A stretch of DNA of 64,000 nucleotides from Streptomyces aquilus. Its GTDB lineage: Bacteria; Actinomycetota; Actinomycetes; Streptomycetales; Streptomycetaceae. The DNA is taken from positions 1,736,001-1,800,000 of the forward strand of contig NZ_CP034463.1 in the NCBI RefSeq assembly GCF_003955715.1. The letters run 5' to 3'. Position numbers and translations under genes: made by a program. How positions within the stretch are numbered: position 1 is the stretch's first letter; the number at the start of each line of letters is the position of its first letter. Positions 32,485 through 41,386 of the stretch are shown here, in pieces. Under the pieces are notes generated by a model, which had not been told where the DNA came from, ran no database searches, and saw only the letters and a list, made by a program, of their open reading frames with translations.

Positions 32485-33084
32485 GTGGAACTGTTCCCCC
32501 GCGCGGACCGGGTCGACGACGCCTCGCTCGTCGCCGGTCTCGCGCTGGGCGACGAGCAGGCCGCGACCGCCTTCGTCCGCCGCTTCCAGAACGCCGTGTA
32601 CGGCCTCGCCCTGTCGGTGACCCGCGAACCGGGCCTCGCCGAGGACGTGAGCCAGGAGGTGTTCGTGCGGGCCTGGCGGGCGGCCGGCAGCTACGACCCC
32701 CGCCGCGCCTCGGCGCTGACCTGGCTGCTGACCATCACCCGCAACGCCGCCATCGACGCCGTCCGCGCCCGCAGGCCCACGCCCGTGCTGGCCGAGACCC
32801 TCGAACGGCTCATCGACGTCACCCTGCGGGCCGACGCGGAGGAGGCCGACGGCACGGAGCGGCTCGCCCTGGTCGCCCTGGAGAGCGAGCGTGCCCTCGC
32901 CCGGCTGCGGTCCCTACCGGAGGAACAGGCGCGCGCGGTCGCCCTCGCCGTGATCGGCGGCTGTACGGCGGCGGAGGTGGGCCGGCACGAGGACATCCCG
33001 CTGGGCACCGCCAAGACCCGGATCCGCACCGGCCTGCGCAGGCTGCGCGAGGCGCTGAAGGAGGGAGGCCGCGATGGCACGTGA
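32485..33084 (+). CDS. ECF sigma factor
   Basis: A 199-residue ECF sigma factor. Region 2 shows AEDVSQEVFVRAWRAAGSYDPRRASALTWLLTITRNAAIDAVR, and region 4 shows the helix-turn-helix GGCTAAEVGRHEDIPLGTAKTRIRTGLRRLRE, with a long linker between them. The GTG start lies right after a TATACA element, so the transcript may be leaderless. It overlaps the anti-sigma gene by 11 bases. It is similar in layout to SigK-type factors with RskA-like partners. The promoter consensus is not known. Confidence 0.9.
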   Translation: MELFPRADRVDDASLVAGLALGDEQAATAFVRRFQNAVYGLALSVTREPGLAEDVSQEVFVRAWRAAGSYDPRRASALTWLLTITRNAAIDAVRARRPTPVLAETLERLIDVTLRADAEEADGTERLALVALESERALARLRSLPEEQARAVALAVIGGCTAAEVGRHEDIPLGTAKTRIRTGLRRLREALKEGGRDGT

Positions 33085-33754
33085 GCCCGGGCCGGACGCC
33101 CACCCCGAGGAGGACGAGCTGCTCGCCCTGGCCCTCGGCACCCTCCCCGGTGAGTCGGCCGAGCTGCTGCGCCACCTCACCGTCTGCCCGGCCTGCCGCT
33201 CGACGTACGACGACCTCTCGGCGGCCGTCGACTCCGTGCTGCCCGCGGCACCCTCCGTGGCGCCTCCGGCCGGGTTCGAGGCGCGCGTCCTCGAACGGCT
33301 GGAGCTGCCCGCGCCGGCGGGGCGCACGGGACGGCGGCGGTCGTACCGGCGGCCGCTGCTGGTCGCCGCCGCCACGGCGGCCGGGATCTGTCTGGGGGCG
33401 GCCGGTGCGGTGGTCGTCGACCTGGGGTCGCCGTCCGCCTCCCAGGTCGCCGTGAGCGACCGCGGGGCGCTGCTGGTCACCGGGTCGGGGGCGGCCGTCG
33501 GCACCATCGAGCCCAGCCGCCTCGGCGCCGAGCCCGTCCTCGTCATGCAGATCACGGACGGCTCCTCCCCCGGCACGCGCTACACCTGCCGACTCGTGCT
33601 GAAGGACGGCACCACCCGCGACGCGGGCCACTGGCGGCTCCCGTCCTCCGGCCGGGCCACCTGGATCGCCTACGGTGCCGCCGAGTCCGTGGACCGGGTG
33701 GAGCTGGTGACGGACGGGGGGCAGGTGTGGTCGTCGGCGCGATGGGACCTGTGA
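33074..33754 (+). CDS. ZAS-type transmembrane anti-sigma factor
   Basis: A 226-residue anti-sigma factor. The N-terminus has the ZAS zinc motif H34-x3-C38-x2-C41 in [11 protein letters not shown], predicted to clamp the ECF sigma. A transmembrane helix covers about residues 93-116. The C-terminal extracytoplasmic domain is of the RskA type, including [22 protein letters not shown]. It overlaps the sigma gene, which normally gives equal synthesis. Signal-induced proteolysis or zinc/thiol change could release the sigma factor. Confidence 0.88.
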   Translation: MAREPGPDAHPEEDELLALALGTLPGESAELLRHLTVCPACRSTYDDLSAAVDSVLPAAPSVAPPAGFEARVLERLELPAPAGRTGRRRSYRRPLLVAAATAAGICLGAAGAVVVDLGSPSASQVAVSDRGALLVTGSGAAVGTIEPSRLGAEPVLVMQITDGSSPGTRYTCRLVLKDGTTRDAGHWRLPSSGRATWIAYGAAESVDRVELVTDGGQVWSSARWDL

Positions 33755-33862
33755 CACCGGAAGCCATGCGCCCGTGCCGTTGCGCAGTCCCGAAAGGGGG
33801 TGGAAGGCTGGATAACGGCACCGGCTCGGGGAGTGTCCCGTCCCCACCACCTGGAGGTACCC

Positions 33863-34333
33863 GTGAACAGCGCCGACGGATGGGGCGACGACGTCTACCA
33901 GCCCGACGGATCCGAGATCCAGGAGGACTCCGGGCTGCTCGACGTGGAGGACACCCTGGAGGACGACGGTGTCGGCGACCCCCTCGACCGGGGCTGGTCC
34001 CCTCCGGAGCGCCCCTGGGCGGTCGAGCACACCGGTGTGACGGCGGCCGAACGCGAGAGCCTGGACCAGCGGCTCTCCGAAGAAGTGCCGGACCTCCCCG
34101 TCCCCGACGGCGACGGCATCGGAGACATCGACGGCACCGACGGCGAACTCCTCGACAACGAGGTCGGCGCGCGCCGCTCCGGCCGTCTCGTCGCACCCGA
34201 CGAGGGCACTCACGAGGACGAGGAGAGCGCCCTGATCGCCACGGACGTGGGCATCGACGGCGCCGCCGCCTCCGCCGAGGAGGCCGCGATGCACATCGTC
34301 GACGAGGACGCCGAGGACGCCCTGTCCGGCTGA
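33863..34333 (+). CDS. DUF5709-family acidic protein
   Basis: A 156-residue, strongly acidic protein probably lacking hydrophobic segments. The opening [19 protein letters not shown] and the motif [11 protein letters not shown] mark the DUF5709 family of actinomycetes. The GTG start follows CTGGAGG by 6 bases; the longer ATG frame from 33800 is not credible. The function is unknown. It is 14 bases upstream of the L31 type B gene and probably co-transcribed with it. Confidence 0.8.
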   Translation: MNSADGWGDDVYQPDGSEIQEDSGLLDVEDTLEDDGVGDPLDRGWSPPERPWAVEHTGVTAAERESLDQRLSEEVPDLPVPDGDGIGDIDGTDGELLDNEVGARRSGRLVAPDEGTHEDEESALIATDVGIDGAAASAEEAAMHIVDEDAEDALSG

Positions 34334-34347
34334 CCCGAGGAGCACGC

Positions 34348-34614
34348 ATGCAGCAGGACAAGCACCCCGACTACCACCAGGTCGTCTTCCGTGACCGCTC
34401 CGCCGGTTACGCCTTTCTCACCCGGTCGACCGCGACCAGCGAGCAGACCATCGAGTGGGACGACGGCGAGACGTACCCGGTGGTGGACGTCGAGATCTCC
34501 TCGGAGAGCCACCCCTTCTACACCGGCAAGGCCCGCACCGTGGACACCGAGGGACGCGTCGCCCGCTTCGAGCGGCGCTACGGGAGCGCGGCGGGCCCGG
34601 ACGCCGAGGGCTGA
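34348..34614 (+). CDS. rpmE2: 50S ribosomal protein L31 type B
   Basis: An 88-residue L31 of the zinc-free type: no CxxC pair, and the characteristic [23 protein letters not shown] and [18 protein letters not shown] stretches. Type B L31 replaces the zinc-containing form when zinc is short and is often Zur-controlled. I see no Zur-box-like palindrome directly upstream; the gene follows the DUF5709 gene by 14 bases with a GAGGAG site, suggesting read-through expression. Confidence 0.9.
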   Translation: MQQDKHPDYHQVVFRDRSAGYAFLTRSTATSEQTIEWDDGETYPVVDVEISSESHPFYTGKARTVDTEGRVARFERRYGSAAGPDAEG

Positions 34615-34649
34615 GCGGCGGGCCCGCGGGGCGGCGTCCCGTGCCGGGG

Positions 34650-35444
34650 TCAGATGAAGTTCAGCGCCGCCGCGCAGCCCACCCCGCCCAGGACCATGAA
34701 CGCCGGCATCAGCACCTTCAGCTCGACCCAGCTGCCGGCCCGGAACCGCAGGGCCTTGGGCGGCCCGATCGGGTACCAGCGCTTGCGGCCCACCGGGATC
34801 GGCCACAGGATCGGGCAGCCCGAGACCGTCAGCGCGTCCCCGATGTCGTGGACCAGCGCGCCGAGCACGATCGGCAGGCCCAGCCACAGGTACTCCTGGC
34901 CCGGGTCCGTGAACAGCCAGTCCGCGCCGTTGCCGGGCTTGTCCAGCACGCCGGCGATGATCCAGGCGCTGGTCGCGGCCAGCAGCCAGACCAGGACGTC
35001 GGCGCTCGAGCCGCGGGTCGCCCGCCACAGCAGGCCCTCGATGGCGAGCACCATGTGCACGAAGAGGATCGCGAGGACGGCCCAGCGGCCACCGGTGATC
35101 GCCGCGACCGAGGCGCCCGCGCCGATCAGGACGGCCCACAGCCACGTGTGGGTGAGCGTGCGGTGCCCACCGGAGCGACGGGGGTCGCCCTGCTTCTTGG
35201 TGGCCTTGTAGACGGCGTAGGAGAGCTTGTCGACGATCTCGCAGAGCCCTCGGGAGATGGGCCCGAAGGCGCGCGAGATGGTGGCCGCCTTGTGGTCGAG
35301 GTCGGGGGCGAGCGCCGCCCCCGCGCAGATCAGGGCTCCGGCCAGCAGGACCGGCCAGGGCATCGTGTGCCCCGAGGCGGCGGCCGCCGCTCCGACGCCG
35401 AGCCAGGCCGCGGCCCCCGACAGTGAGTGTGCTGGTCCCATCAT
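34650..35444 (-). CDS. YdjM-like membrane-bound metal-dependent hydrolase
   Basis: A 264-residue polytopic membrane protein of the YdjM/DUF457 group. The first part has HSLSGAAAWLGVG, PDLDHKAAT and GGHRTLTHTWLWA, which carry the His and Asp residues expected to hold a metal. Several transmembrane helices follow, and HDIGDALTVSGCPILWPI is a second conserved His/Asp region. The family is linked to phospholipid-like or DNA-damage-induced functions but is poorly defined. Two start codons, 35444 and 35441, are adjacent. Confidence 0.82.
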   Translation of the reverse strand: MMGPAHSLSGAAAWLGVGAAAAASGHTMPWPVLLAGALICAGAALAPDLDHKAATISRAFGPISRGLCEIVDKLSYAVYKATKKQGDPRRSGGHRTLTHTWLWAVLIGAGASVAAITGGRWAVLAILFVHMVLAIEGLLWRATRGSSADVLVWLLAATSAWIIAGVLDKPGNGADWLFTDPGQEYLWLGLPIVLGALVHDIGDALTVSGCPILWPIPVGRKRWYPIGPPKALRFRAGSWVELKVLMPAFMVLGGVGCAAALNFI

Positions 35445-35552
35445 CGCCCTTGCCCGCCCCATTCCTCGTGTGCCGCCGCGCAGTTGACCGGATGCCCTGA
35501 CGCCTCGTCGGCGACACAGCGTACTGCTCGTGATCTTCGTACCCGCATCCGA

Positions 35553-35570
35553 TTCCCCTGTAGTGGGGAA
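35553..35570. promoter_or_regulatory. 18-bp palindrome upstream of the helicase gene
   Basis: TTCCCC-TGTAGT-GGGGAA is perfectly symmetric and lies 20 bases upstream of the helicase GTG. It may be an operator or an RNA hairpin in a short leader. No regulator is evident. Confidence 0.35.
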
Positions 35571-35589
35571 GGGCAGGCAAGATGGGTGG

Positions 35590-38103
35590 GTGACCCTCAT
35601 CGATCAGCTGCCGCCGACCGCAGACCCCGACGCCCTCTACGAAGCCTTCGAGTCGTGGGCCGAGGAGCGCGGGCTCACGCTCTACCCCCATCAGGAGGAG
35701 GCGCTGATCGAGGTGGTCTCCGGTGCGAACGTGATCGTGTCGACGCCCACCGGCTCCGGCAAGAGCATGATCGCGGCGGCCGCCCACTTCGCCGCGCTCG
35801 CCCGTGACGAGGTCACCTTCTACACGGCTCCGATCAAGGCACTGGTCTCGGAGAAGTTCTTCGAGCTGTGCAAGATCTTCGGCACCGAGAACGTCGGCAT
35901 GCTCACCGGCGACGCCTCCGTCAACTCCGACGCCCCCGTCATCTGCTGCACCGCCGAGGTGCTCGCCTCGATCGCGCTGCGCGACGGCAAGCAGGCGGAC
36001 GTCGGCCAGGTCGTGATGGACGAGTTCCACTTCTACGCGGAGGGCGACCGCGGCTGGGCCTGGCAGATCCCGATCCTGGAGCTGCCGCAGGCGCAGTTCA
36101 TCCTGATGTCGGCCACGCTCGGCGACGTCTCGATGTTCGAGAAGGACCTCACCCGGCGCACCGGCCGTCCGACGGCGGTGGTCCGCTCGGCGACCCGTCC
36201 GGTGCCGCTGTCCTACGAGTACAAGTTCACCCCGCTCACCGAGACGCTGACCGAGCTGCTGCAGACGCGGCAGGCGCCGGTCTACATCGTGCACTTCACC
36301 CAGGCGCAGGCCGTGGAGCGGGCGCAGGCGCTGATGAGCATCAACATGTGCTCGAAGGAGGAGAAGGAGCAGATCGCCGATCTGATCGGCAACTTCCGCT
36401 TCACCACCAAGTTCGGCCGCAACCTCTCCCGTTACGTACGGCACGGCATCGGGGTCCACCACGCCGGCATGCTGCCCAAGTACCGGCGTCTGGTGGAGAA
36501 GCTCGCGCAGGCGGGTCTGCTGAAGGTCATCTGCGGCACCGACACGCTCGGCGTCGGCGTCAACGTCCCGATCCGCACGGTGCTGTTCACGGCCCTGACC
36601 AAGTACGACGGCAACCGCGTCCGCACCCTGCGCAACCGCGAGTTCCACCAGATCGCCGGCCGCGCCGGGCGGGCCGGGTTCGACACGGCGGGCTTCGTCG
36701 TCGCCCAGGCGCCCGAGCACGTCATCGAGAACGAGAAGGCGCTCGCCAAGGCCGGCGACGACCCGAAGAAGCGGCGCAAGGTGGTCCGCAAGAAGGCGCC
36801 GGAGGGCTTCGTCGGCTGGACGGAGAACACCTTCGAGAAGCTGATCGCCTCCGAACCGGAGCCCTTGACGTCCCGCTTCCGGGTGACGCACACGATGCTG
36901 CTGTCGGTGATCGCCCGCCCCGGCAACGCCTTCGAGGCGATGCGGCATCTGCTGGAGGACAACCACGAGCCGCGCAAGGCGCAGCTGAAGCACATCCGCC
37001 GGGCGATCGCCATCTACCGCTCGCTGCTGGACGGCGGCATCGTCGAGAAGCTGGACGAGCCGGACGCCGAGGGCCGCATCGTCCGCCTCACGGTCGACCT
37101 CCAGCAGGACTTCGCGCTGAACCAGCCGCTGTCCACCTTCGCCCTCGCCGCGTTCGAACTCCTCGACCCCGAATCGCCGTCCTACGCCCTGGACATGGTC
37201 TCCGTCGTCGAGTCGACGCTGGACGACCCGCGCCAGATCCTCGTCGCCCAGCTGAACAAGGCGAAGGGGGAGGCCGTCGCCGCGATGAAGGCCGACGGCG
37301 TGGAGTACGAGGAGCGCATGGAGCGCCTCCAGGACATCTCGTACCCGAAGCCCCTGGAGGAGCTGCTCTTCCACGCGTACAACACCTACCGCAAGAGCCA
37401 TCCCTGGGTCGGCGACCACCCGCTCTCCCCGAAGTCCGTCATCCGTGACATGTACGAACGGGCCATGTCGTTCACGGAGTTGGTGTCCTTCTACGAGCTC
37501 GCGCGCACCGAGGGCATTGTCCTGCGCTACCTCGCCAGTGCCTACAAGGCGCTGGACCACAACATCCCCGACGACCTCAAGTCCGAGGACCTCCAGGACC
37601 TCATCGAGTGGCTCGGCGAGATGGTCCGCCAGGTCGACTCCAGCCTGCTGGACGAGTGGGAGCAGCTCGCCAACCCGGAGGAGATGACCGCCGAGCAGGC
37701 CCAGGAGAAGGCCGACGAGGTCAAGCCCGTCACCACCAACGGGCGCGCCTTCCGCGTCCTGGTCCGCAACGCCATGTTCCGCCGCGTGGAGCTCGCCGCC
37801 CTGGACCAGGTCGAGGAGCTGGGCGAGCTGGACGCCGACGCCGGCTGGGACGCCGACGCGTGGGGCGAGGCGATGGACAAGTACTGGGACGAGTACGACG
37901 ACCTCGGCACCGGCCCGGACGCCCGCGGCCCGAAGCTGCTCATCATCGAGGAGCAGCCGGAGAACCGTCTGTGGCGGGTCCGGCAGATCTTCGACGACCC
38001 GAACGACGACCACGACTGGGGCATCAGCGCGGAGGTCGACCTGACGGCCTCCGACGCGGAGGGCCGCGCGGTCGTCCGGGTCACCGACGTCGGTCAGCTG
38101 TGA
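35590..38103 (+). CDS. Ski2-like DEAD/DEAH-box RNA helicase with DUF3516
   Basis: An 837-residue superfamily 2 helicase. Walker A TPTGSGKS (residues 52-59), motif II DEFH (in VVMDEFHFY), motif III MSATL, and motif VI QIAGRAGRAG are all present. The C-terminal third matches DUF3516, and the protein resembles actinobacterial Ski2/Mtr4-like enzymes. A role in RNA unwinding or decay is likely, but DNA substrates are possible. The GTG at 35590 is the probable start; a tiny ATGGGTGGGTGA frame overlaps it. The thioesterase gene follows by 19 bases. Confidence 0.88.
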   Translation: MTLIDQLPPTADPDALYEAFESWAEERGLTLYPHQEEALIEVVSGANVIVSTPTGSGKSMIAAAAHFAALARDEVTFYTAPIKALVSEKFFELCKIFGTENVGMLTGDASVNSDAPVICCTAEVLASIALRDGKQADVGQVVMDEFHFYAEGDRGWAWQIPILELPQAQFILMSATLGDVSMFEKDLTRRTGRPTAVVRSATRPVPLSYEYKFTPLTETLTELLQTRQAPVYIVHFTQAQAVERAQALMSINMCSKEEKEQIADLIGNFRFTTKFGRNLSRYVRHGIGVHHAGMLPKYRRLVEKLAQAGLLKVICGTDTLGVGVNVPIRTVLFTALTKYDGNRVRTLRNREFHQIAGRAGRAGFDTAGFVVAQAPEHVIENEKALAKAGDDPKKRRKVVRKKAPEGFVGWTENTFEKLIASEPEPLTSRFRVTHTMLLSVIARPGNAFEAMRHLLEDNHEPRKAQLKHIRRAIAIYRSLLDGGIVEKLDEPDAEGRIVRLTVDLQQDFALNQPLSTFALAAFELLDPESPSYALDMVSVVESTLDDPRQILVAQLNKAKGEAVAAMKADGVEYEERMERLQDISYPKPLEELLFHAYNTYRKSHPWVGDHPLSPKSVIRDMYERAMSFTELVSFYELARTEGIVLRYLASAYKALDHNIPDDLKSEDLQDLIEWLGEMVRQVDSSLLDEWEQLANPEEMTAEQAQEKADEVKPVTTNGRAFRVLVRNAMFRRVELAALDQVEELGELDADAGWDADAWGEAMDKYWDEYDDLGTGPDARGPKLLIIEEQPENRLWRVRQIFDDPNDDHDWGISAEVDLTASDAEGRAVVRVTDVGQL

Positions 38104-38122
38104 GCACAGGAGAGACGCGGTC

Positions 38123-38992
38123 ATGACGACGAACCCGGCCGAGAGACTGGTCGACCTGCTCGACCTGGAGCAGATCGAGGTCAACATCTTCCGTGGCCGC
38201 AGCCCGCAGGAATCCTTGCAGCGGGTCTTCGGCGGCCAGGTGGCGGGCCAGGCGCTGGTCGCCGCCGCCCGCACCACGGAGGGCGACCGGCCCGTGCACT
38301 CGCTGCACGCGTACTTCCTGCGCCCGGGCCGGCCGGGCGTGCCGATCGTGTACCAGGTCGAACGGGTGCGGGACGGCCGGTCGTTCACGACCCGTCGGGT
38401 CACCGCCGTGCAGCAGGGACGCACGATCTTCAATCTCACCGCCTCCTTTCACAAGCCTGAGCAGGGGTCGTTCGAGCATCAGTTGCCGCCGGCCCGCGAG
38501 GTCCCGGACCCCGAGTCGCTGCCGACGGTCACGGAGGAGATCCGCGAGCATCTGGGCGCGCTGCCGGAGCAGTTGGAGCGGATGGCGCGCCGTCAGCCCT
38601 TCGACATCCGTTATGTGGACCGGCTGCGCTGGACGCCCGCGGAGGTCAAGGACGCCGAGCCGCGCAGCGCGGTGTGGATGCGCGCGGTCGGGCCGCTCGG
38701 GGACGACCCGGTCGTGCACACCTGCGCGCTGACCTACGCCAGCGACATGACGCTCCTGGACGCCGTGCGCATCCCGGTGGAACCGCTGTGGGGGCCGCGC
38801 AGCTTCGACATCGCCTCGCTGGACCACGCGATGTGGTTCCACCGGCCGTTCCGGGCGGACGAGTGGTTCCTCTACGACCAGGAGTCCCCGATCGCGACCG
38901 GCGGACGAGGCCTGGCGCGCGGGCGGATCTACGACCGGGAGGGGCGCCTGCTGGTGTCCGTCGTCCAGGAAGGGCTGTTCCGGGCGCTGTAG
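38123..38992 (+). CDS. tesB: Acyl-CoA thioesterase II
   Basis: A 289-residue TesB-type double hotdog thioesterase that hydrolyses acyl-CoA to fatty acid and CoA. Conserved stretches are RGRSPQESLQRVFGGQVAGQALVAA, HSLHAYFLRPG and the second hotdog SLDHAMWFHRPFRADEWFLYDQESP. AGGAGAG precedes the ATG. It is 19 bases behind the helicase gene and probably in the same transcript, although the functions are unrelated. Confidence 0.92.
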   Translation: MTTNPAERLVDLLDLEQIEVNIFRGRSPQESLQRVFGGQVAGQALVAAARTTEGDRPVHSLHAYFLRPGRPGVPIVYQVERVRDGRSFTTRRVTAVQQGRTIFNLTASFHKPEQGSFEHQLPPAREVPDPESLPTVTEEIREHLGALPEQLERMARRQPFDIRYVDRLRWTPAEVKDAEPRSAVWMRAVGPLGDDPVVHTCALTYASDMTLLDAVRIPVEPLWGPRSFDIASLDHAMWFHRPFRADEWFLYDQESPIATGGRGLARGRIYDREGRLLVSVVQEGLFRAL

Positions 38993-39032
38993 GTCCGGGG
39001 CCGGGCGGGTACGTGTCGTGGGCGCCTTTCCG

Positions 39033-39920
39033 TCATGCGCTTCTGCGGCGCAGCCAGCCCATGAGTCCTCGGGGTGTCGGCCGGGAGGCGGCTTCCTCGG
39101 GCGAGGGGGGTGGCGCGGTCGTCCGCTGCTCCGCGGCCGGGCGTGGTGCGGGCCGGAGGGTGCGGGCGTCCGCCATGGCCCGGGTCAGGTCGGCTCGCAG
39201 TCGGCTGATCTCGTCCGGGTCGTCGGCCGTCATGATCTTCTCGGTGAGCTGCGCGGCCGGCGTGCCCGGTGTGCCCTGGTTCGGCGGCACGGGGCGGAAG
39301 CGGTTCAGAAAGGAGCGCTCGTACGGGTCCCGGACGAGCTCCGCGATCTGGGCGGAGTCGAGGAAGGCGGCGAGGGCCCCGGCGCTCTCCCACGGGCCGT
39401 CGGCCGTCCGCAGCAGGAACTCGCGATGCCGGGCACGCCAGTTGCGGGGACGCAGGTCCACTCCCTCCGCCAGCAGGCCCCGCATTCCCTCGGGTGTGCG
39501 ACGGGCGTGCAGCAGCGGGGTGTTCCGCTCGTCGGCGGCGAACTGCTCTAGTTCCTCGGCGAGATAGAGCCAGACGACGGCCCGGTACCTGTTGAGATAG
39601 AAGCGCACCGGCGCCACGACACCGAGGCGGGCCAGGCGGGTGAACCTGCCGGCGGGGATGTCCATGAGGTCCGCGCCCTCGGTGGTGCCCACGACCCGCA
39701 CCCGCTGCTGGAACGCTTCGGGGAAGTCGTCGTCCGCGCGGAGCCGGTCCAGTTCGGTGCGGGGGACCCCGCGGCCTCCTCCCCCTTCGTCGGGCACGGT
39801 CCGGATATGGCCGAGATGGATACCCAGGTCGAACTCGTTGCGCTTCAGACCCAGTTCGCGCGCCGCGCGGCCCGGGGTGAGGGTGAGCTGCTGGGGCCTG
39901 GTGAGGGTGCTGCCTGTCAT
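39033..39920 (-). CDS. DUF6397-like protein
   Basis: A 295-residue cytoplasmic protein with a MerR/excisionase-like N-terminus (LTPGRAARELGLKRNEFDLGIHLGHIRTVPD), a middle alpha-helical section with RNYRAVVWLYLAEEL-type sequence, and a low-complexity Pro/Ala-rich end. I associate this with DUF6397, a streptomycete family of unknown role; the label is moderately sure. The N-terminal segment suggests nucleic-acid binding. The SD (GGGGGAG) overlaps one arm of a 12-bp inverted repeat. It follows the second roadblock gene of the conservon after 126 bases. Confidence 0.65.
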   Translation of the reverse strand: MTGSTLTRPQQLTLTPGRAARELGLKRNEFDLGIHLGHIRTVPDEGGGGRGVPRTELDRLRADDDFPEAFQQRVRVVGTTEGADLMDIPAGRFTRLARLGVVAPVRFYLNRYRAVVWLYLAEELEQFAADERNTPLLHARRTPEGMRGLLAEGVDLRPRNWRARHREFLLRTADGPWESAGALAAFLDSAQIAELVRDPYERSFLNRFRPVPPNQGTPGTPAAQLTEKIMTADDPDEISRLRADLTRAMADARTLRPAPRPAAEQRTTAPPPSPEEAASRPTPRGLMGWLRRRSA

Positions 39921-39929
39921 GGTCGTACT

Positions 39930-40030
39930 CCCCCGTGGAGTCGGTGCTCACGCTGTGTGCGTGCGCCGTGACAAAAACCGTAGCCGGTCGGGCGCATCGC
40001 GGAGCGAGCCTGTGGATAACTCCACGGGGG
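39930..40030 (-). promoter_or_regulatory. Inverted repeat able to mask the DUF6397-like ribosome site
   Basis: CCCCCGTGGAGT (39930-39941) is perfectly inverted at 40019-40030, 77 bases apart. In minus-strand RNA the downstream arm includes the GGGGG of the ribosome site of the DUF6397-like gene, so the stem would hide it. Local GTGGA/TCCAC and ACTCC/GGAGT hairpins in the same region could compete with it. Confidence 0.5.
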
Positions 40031-40046
40031 GTGATGAATCAGCAGG

Positions 40047-40460
40047 TCAGAGGTCTACGGCCGGACTCCGCTCGGGCTGTCGGACGTCCACGCCGAGGTG
40101 CTCGCCGACTCGGTTGACGAGCAGCGTCATCTCGTAGGCGATCTGACCGATGTCGGCCTGCGCGCCGCTGAGCACGCACAGACAGCTGCCGGTGCCCGCC
40201 GCGGTGACGAACAGGACCGCGTCGTCGAACTCGACCATCGTCTGGCGGACTCTGCCCGCGCCGAAGTGCCGGCCGGAGCCCTTGGCCAGGCTGTGCAGCC
40301 CCGACGCGACGGCGGCGAGGTGCTCGGCGTCCTCGCGTCGCAGACCCGTGCTGGCCCCCGCCACCAGGCCGTCGTTGGACAGCACCAACGCGTGCCGGAC
40401 GTGGTCGACGCGCTCGGTCAGATCGTCCAGCAGCCAGCCGAGTCCCTGGTTCTGCGCCAT
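40047..40460 (-). CDS. Roadblock/LC7 protein, second conservon B-type copy
   Basis: A 137-residue roadblock/LC7 domain (MAQNQGLGWLLDDLTERV, SNDGLVAGAS, GSCLCVLSGAQADIGQIAYEM). It is a close paralogue of the roadblock gene at 41821 and lies directly downstream of the GTPase gene. Conservon B proteins bind the GTPase-like D proteins. The normal conservon has one such gene between kinase and DUF742; this additional copy after the GTPase is unusual. Confidence 0.88.
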   Translation of the reverse strand: MAQNQGLGWLLDDLTERVDHVRHALVLSNDGLVAGASTGLRREDAEHLAAVASGLHSLAKGSGRHFGAGRVRQTMVEFDDAVLFVTAAGTGSCLCVLSGAQADIGQIAYEMTLLVNRVGEHLGVDVRQPERSPAVDL

Positions 40461-40633
40461 GTCTCCGTCTCCCCGTGTGACGTCTCCCCCTGGCTGGAGG
40501 AGTTCCTCGCCACCCTTCCCGACGACCGGCGTCAGGGGCAAGGAGAACGGGGCATGGCACAGGTAAGAACGGCGGCCTTCGGTCAGTCCGGCGCGGCGGG
40601 CCGACCGTCGGTGACGGGGACCAGCGACAAGCT

Positions 40634-41239
40634 TCAGCCCACCGAGTCGAGGAGCCGGGCGGTGTGCATCCGCCCGGCGTACTCGACGAGCCGGATCAGC
40701 ACCTCCTTCCCGGAGTCGCGGTCCCGGGCGTCGCACAGCACCACCGGGGTGCCGCGGTCCAGGTCGAGGGCGCGTGAGACGTCCTGGGCGCCGTAAGTGC
40801 GGGCTCCCGTGAAGCAGTTGACGGCGACCACGAACGGGATGTGCCGGTGCTCGAAGTAGTCGACCGCGGGGAAGCAGTCCTCAAGGCGTCGGGTGTCCGC
40901 GAGGACCACGGCGCCGAGCGCCCCCTGCGACAACTCGTCCCACAGGAACCAGAAACGGTCCTGCCCGGGGGTGCCGAAGAGATAGAGGGAGAGGCCGGAG
41001 CGGATGGTGATGCGGCCGAAGTCCATGGCGACCGTCGTCGTGACCTTCTGGTCCACGCCGTCCGTGTCGTCGACCAACTGACCGGCTTCGCTGAGCAGTT
41101 CCTCGGTCCGCAGCGGCCTGATCTCACTGACCGCGCCCACCAGGGTCGTCTTGCCCACGCCGAATCCGCCGGCGACCAGTATCTTCAACGCCAGCGCGGT
41201 CTGCTCGCCGCCCTGGGCATCGGAAGTCTCGGAGACCAT
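40634..41239 (-). CDS. cvnD: Conservon small GTPase-like ATP/GTP-binding protein
   Basis: A 201-residue protein with P-loop GGFGVGKTT (about 24-32), the TTTVAMDFGR switch region and the FGTPGQDRFWFLWDE DxxG-type segment, as in conservon D proteins. A standard NKxD motif is replaced by VNCFTG. It would act with a roadblock partner in G-protein-like signalling. Unlike a normal conservon, it is separated from the DUF742 gene by 147 bases and a hairpin, and followed by its own roadblock gene. Confidence 0.9.
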   Translation of the reverse strand: MVSETSDAQGGEQTALALKILVAGGFGVGKTTLVGAVSEIRPLRTEELLSEAGQLVDDTDGVDQKVTTTVAMDFGRITIRSGLSLYLFGTPGQDRFWFLWDELSQGALGAVVLADTRRLEDCFPAVDYFEHRHIPFVVAVNCFTGARTYGAQDVSRALDLDRGTPVVLCDARDRDSGKEVLIRLVEYAGRMHTARLLDSVG

Positions 41240-41314
41240 CGATCACTTCTCTCGGGAGTGCCGGCAACGGTCGGCCGTGCGGGTGCGTGAAGTCAGCATG
41301 ATGACAACTGCGGC

Positions 41315-41329
41315 ACCCCTTCGAGGGGT
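41315..41329. terminator. GC-rich hairpin between cvnC and cvnD
   Basis: ACCCCT-TCG-AGGGGT is a perfect short hairpin in the 147-base gap that splits the conservon. It has no T-run. It may end or stabilise the upstream cvnABC transcript, or sit in the leader of a separate cvnD unit. Confidence 0.4.
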
Positions 41330-41386
41330 TGGACCGCTATTAGACCGATGTGACCGAGTCGTGCGCATGCGCTTTCGAACTTTCAT

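Noticed and set aside
34615..34649. Terminator between L31B and the YdjM-like gene
   Set aside because: GC-rich self-complementary bases are present but no convincing stem of useful length.
34210..38439. Open minus-strand frame of 1409 codons across the helicase and thioesterase region
   Set aside because: It is antisense to several well-recognised genes (helicase, TesB, YdjM-like, L31B), has no start signals or domain, and is the usual by-product of high third-position GC.
41240..41386. A missing small gene between cvnC and cvnD
   Set aside because: No frame with a plausible start or coding bias fits in the 147 bases.
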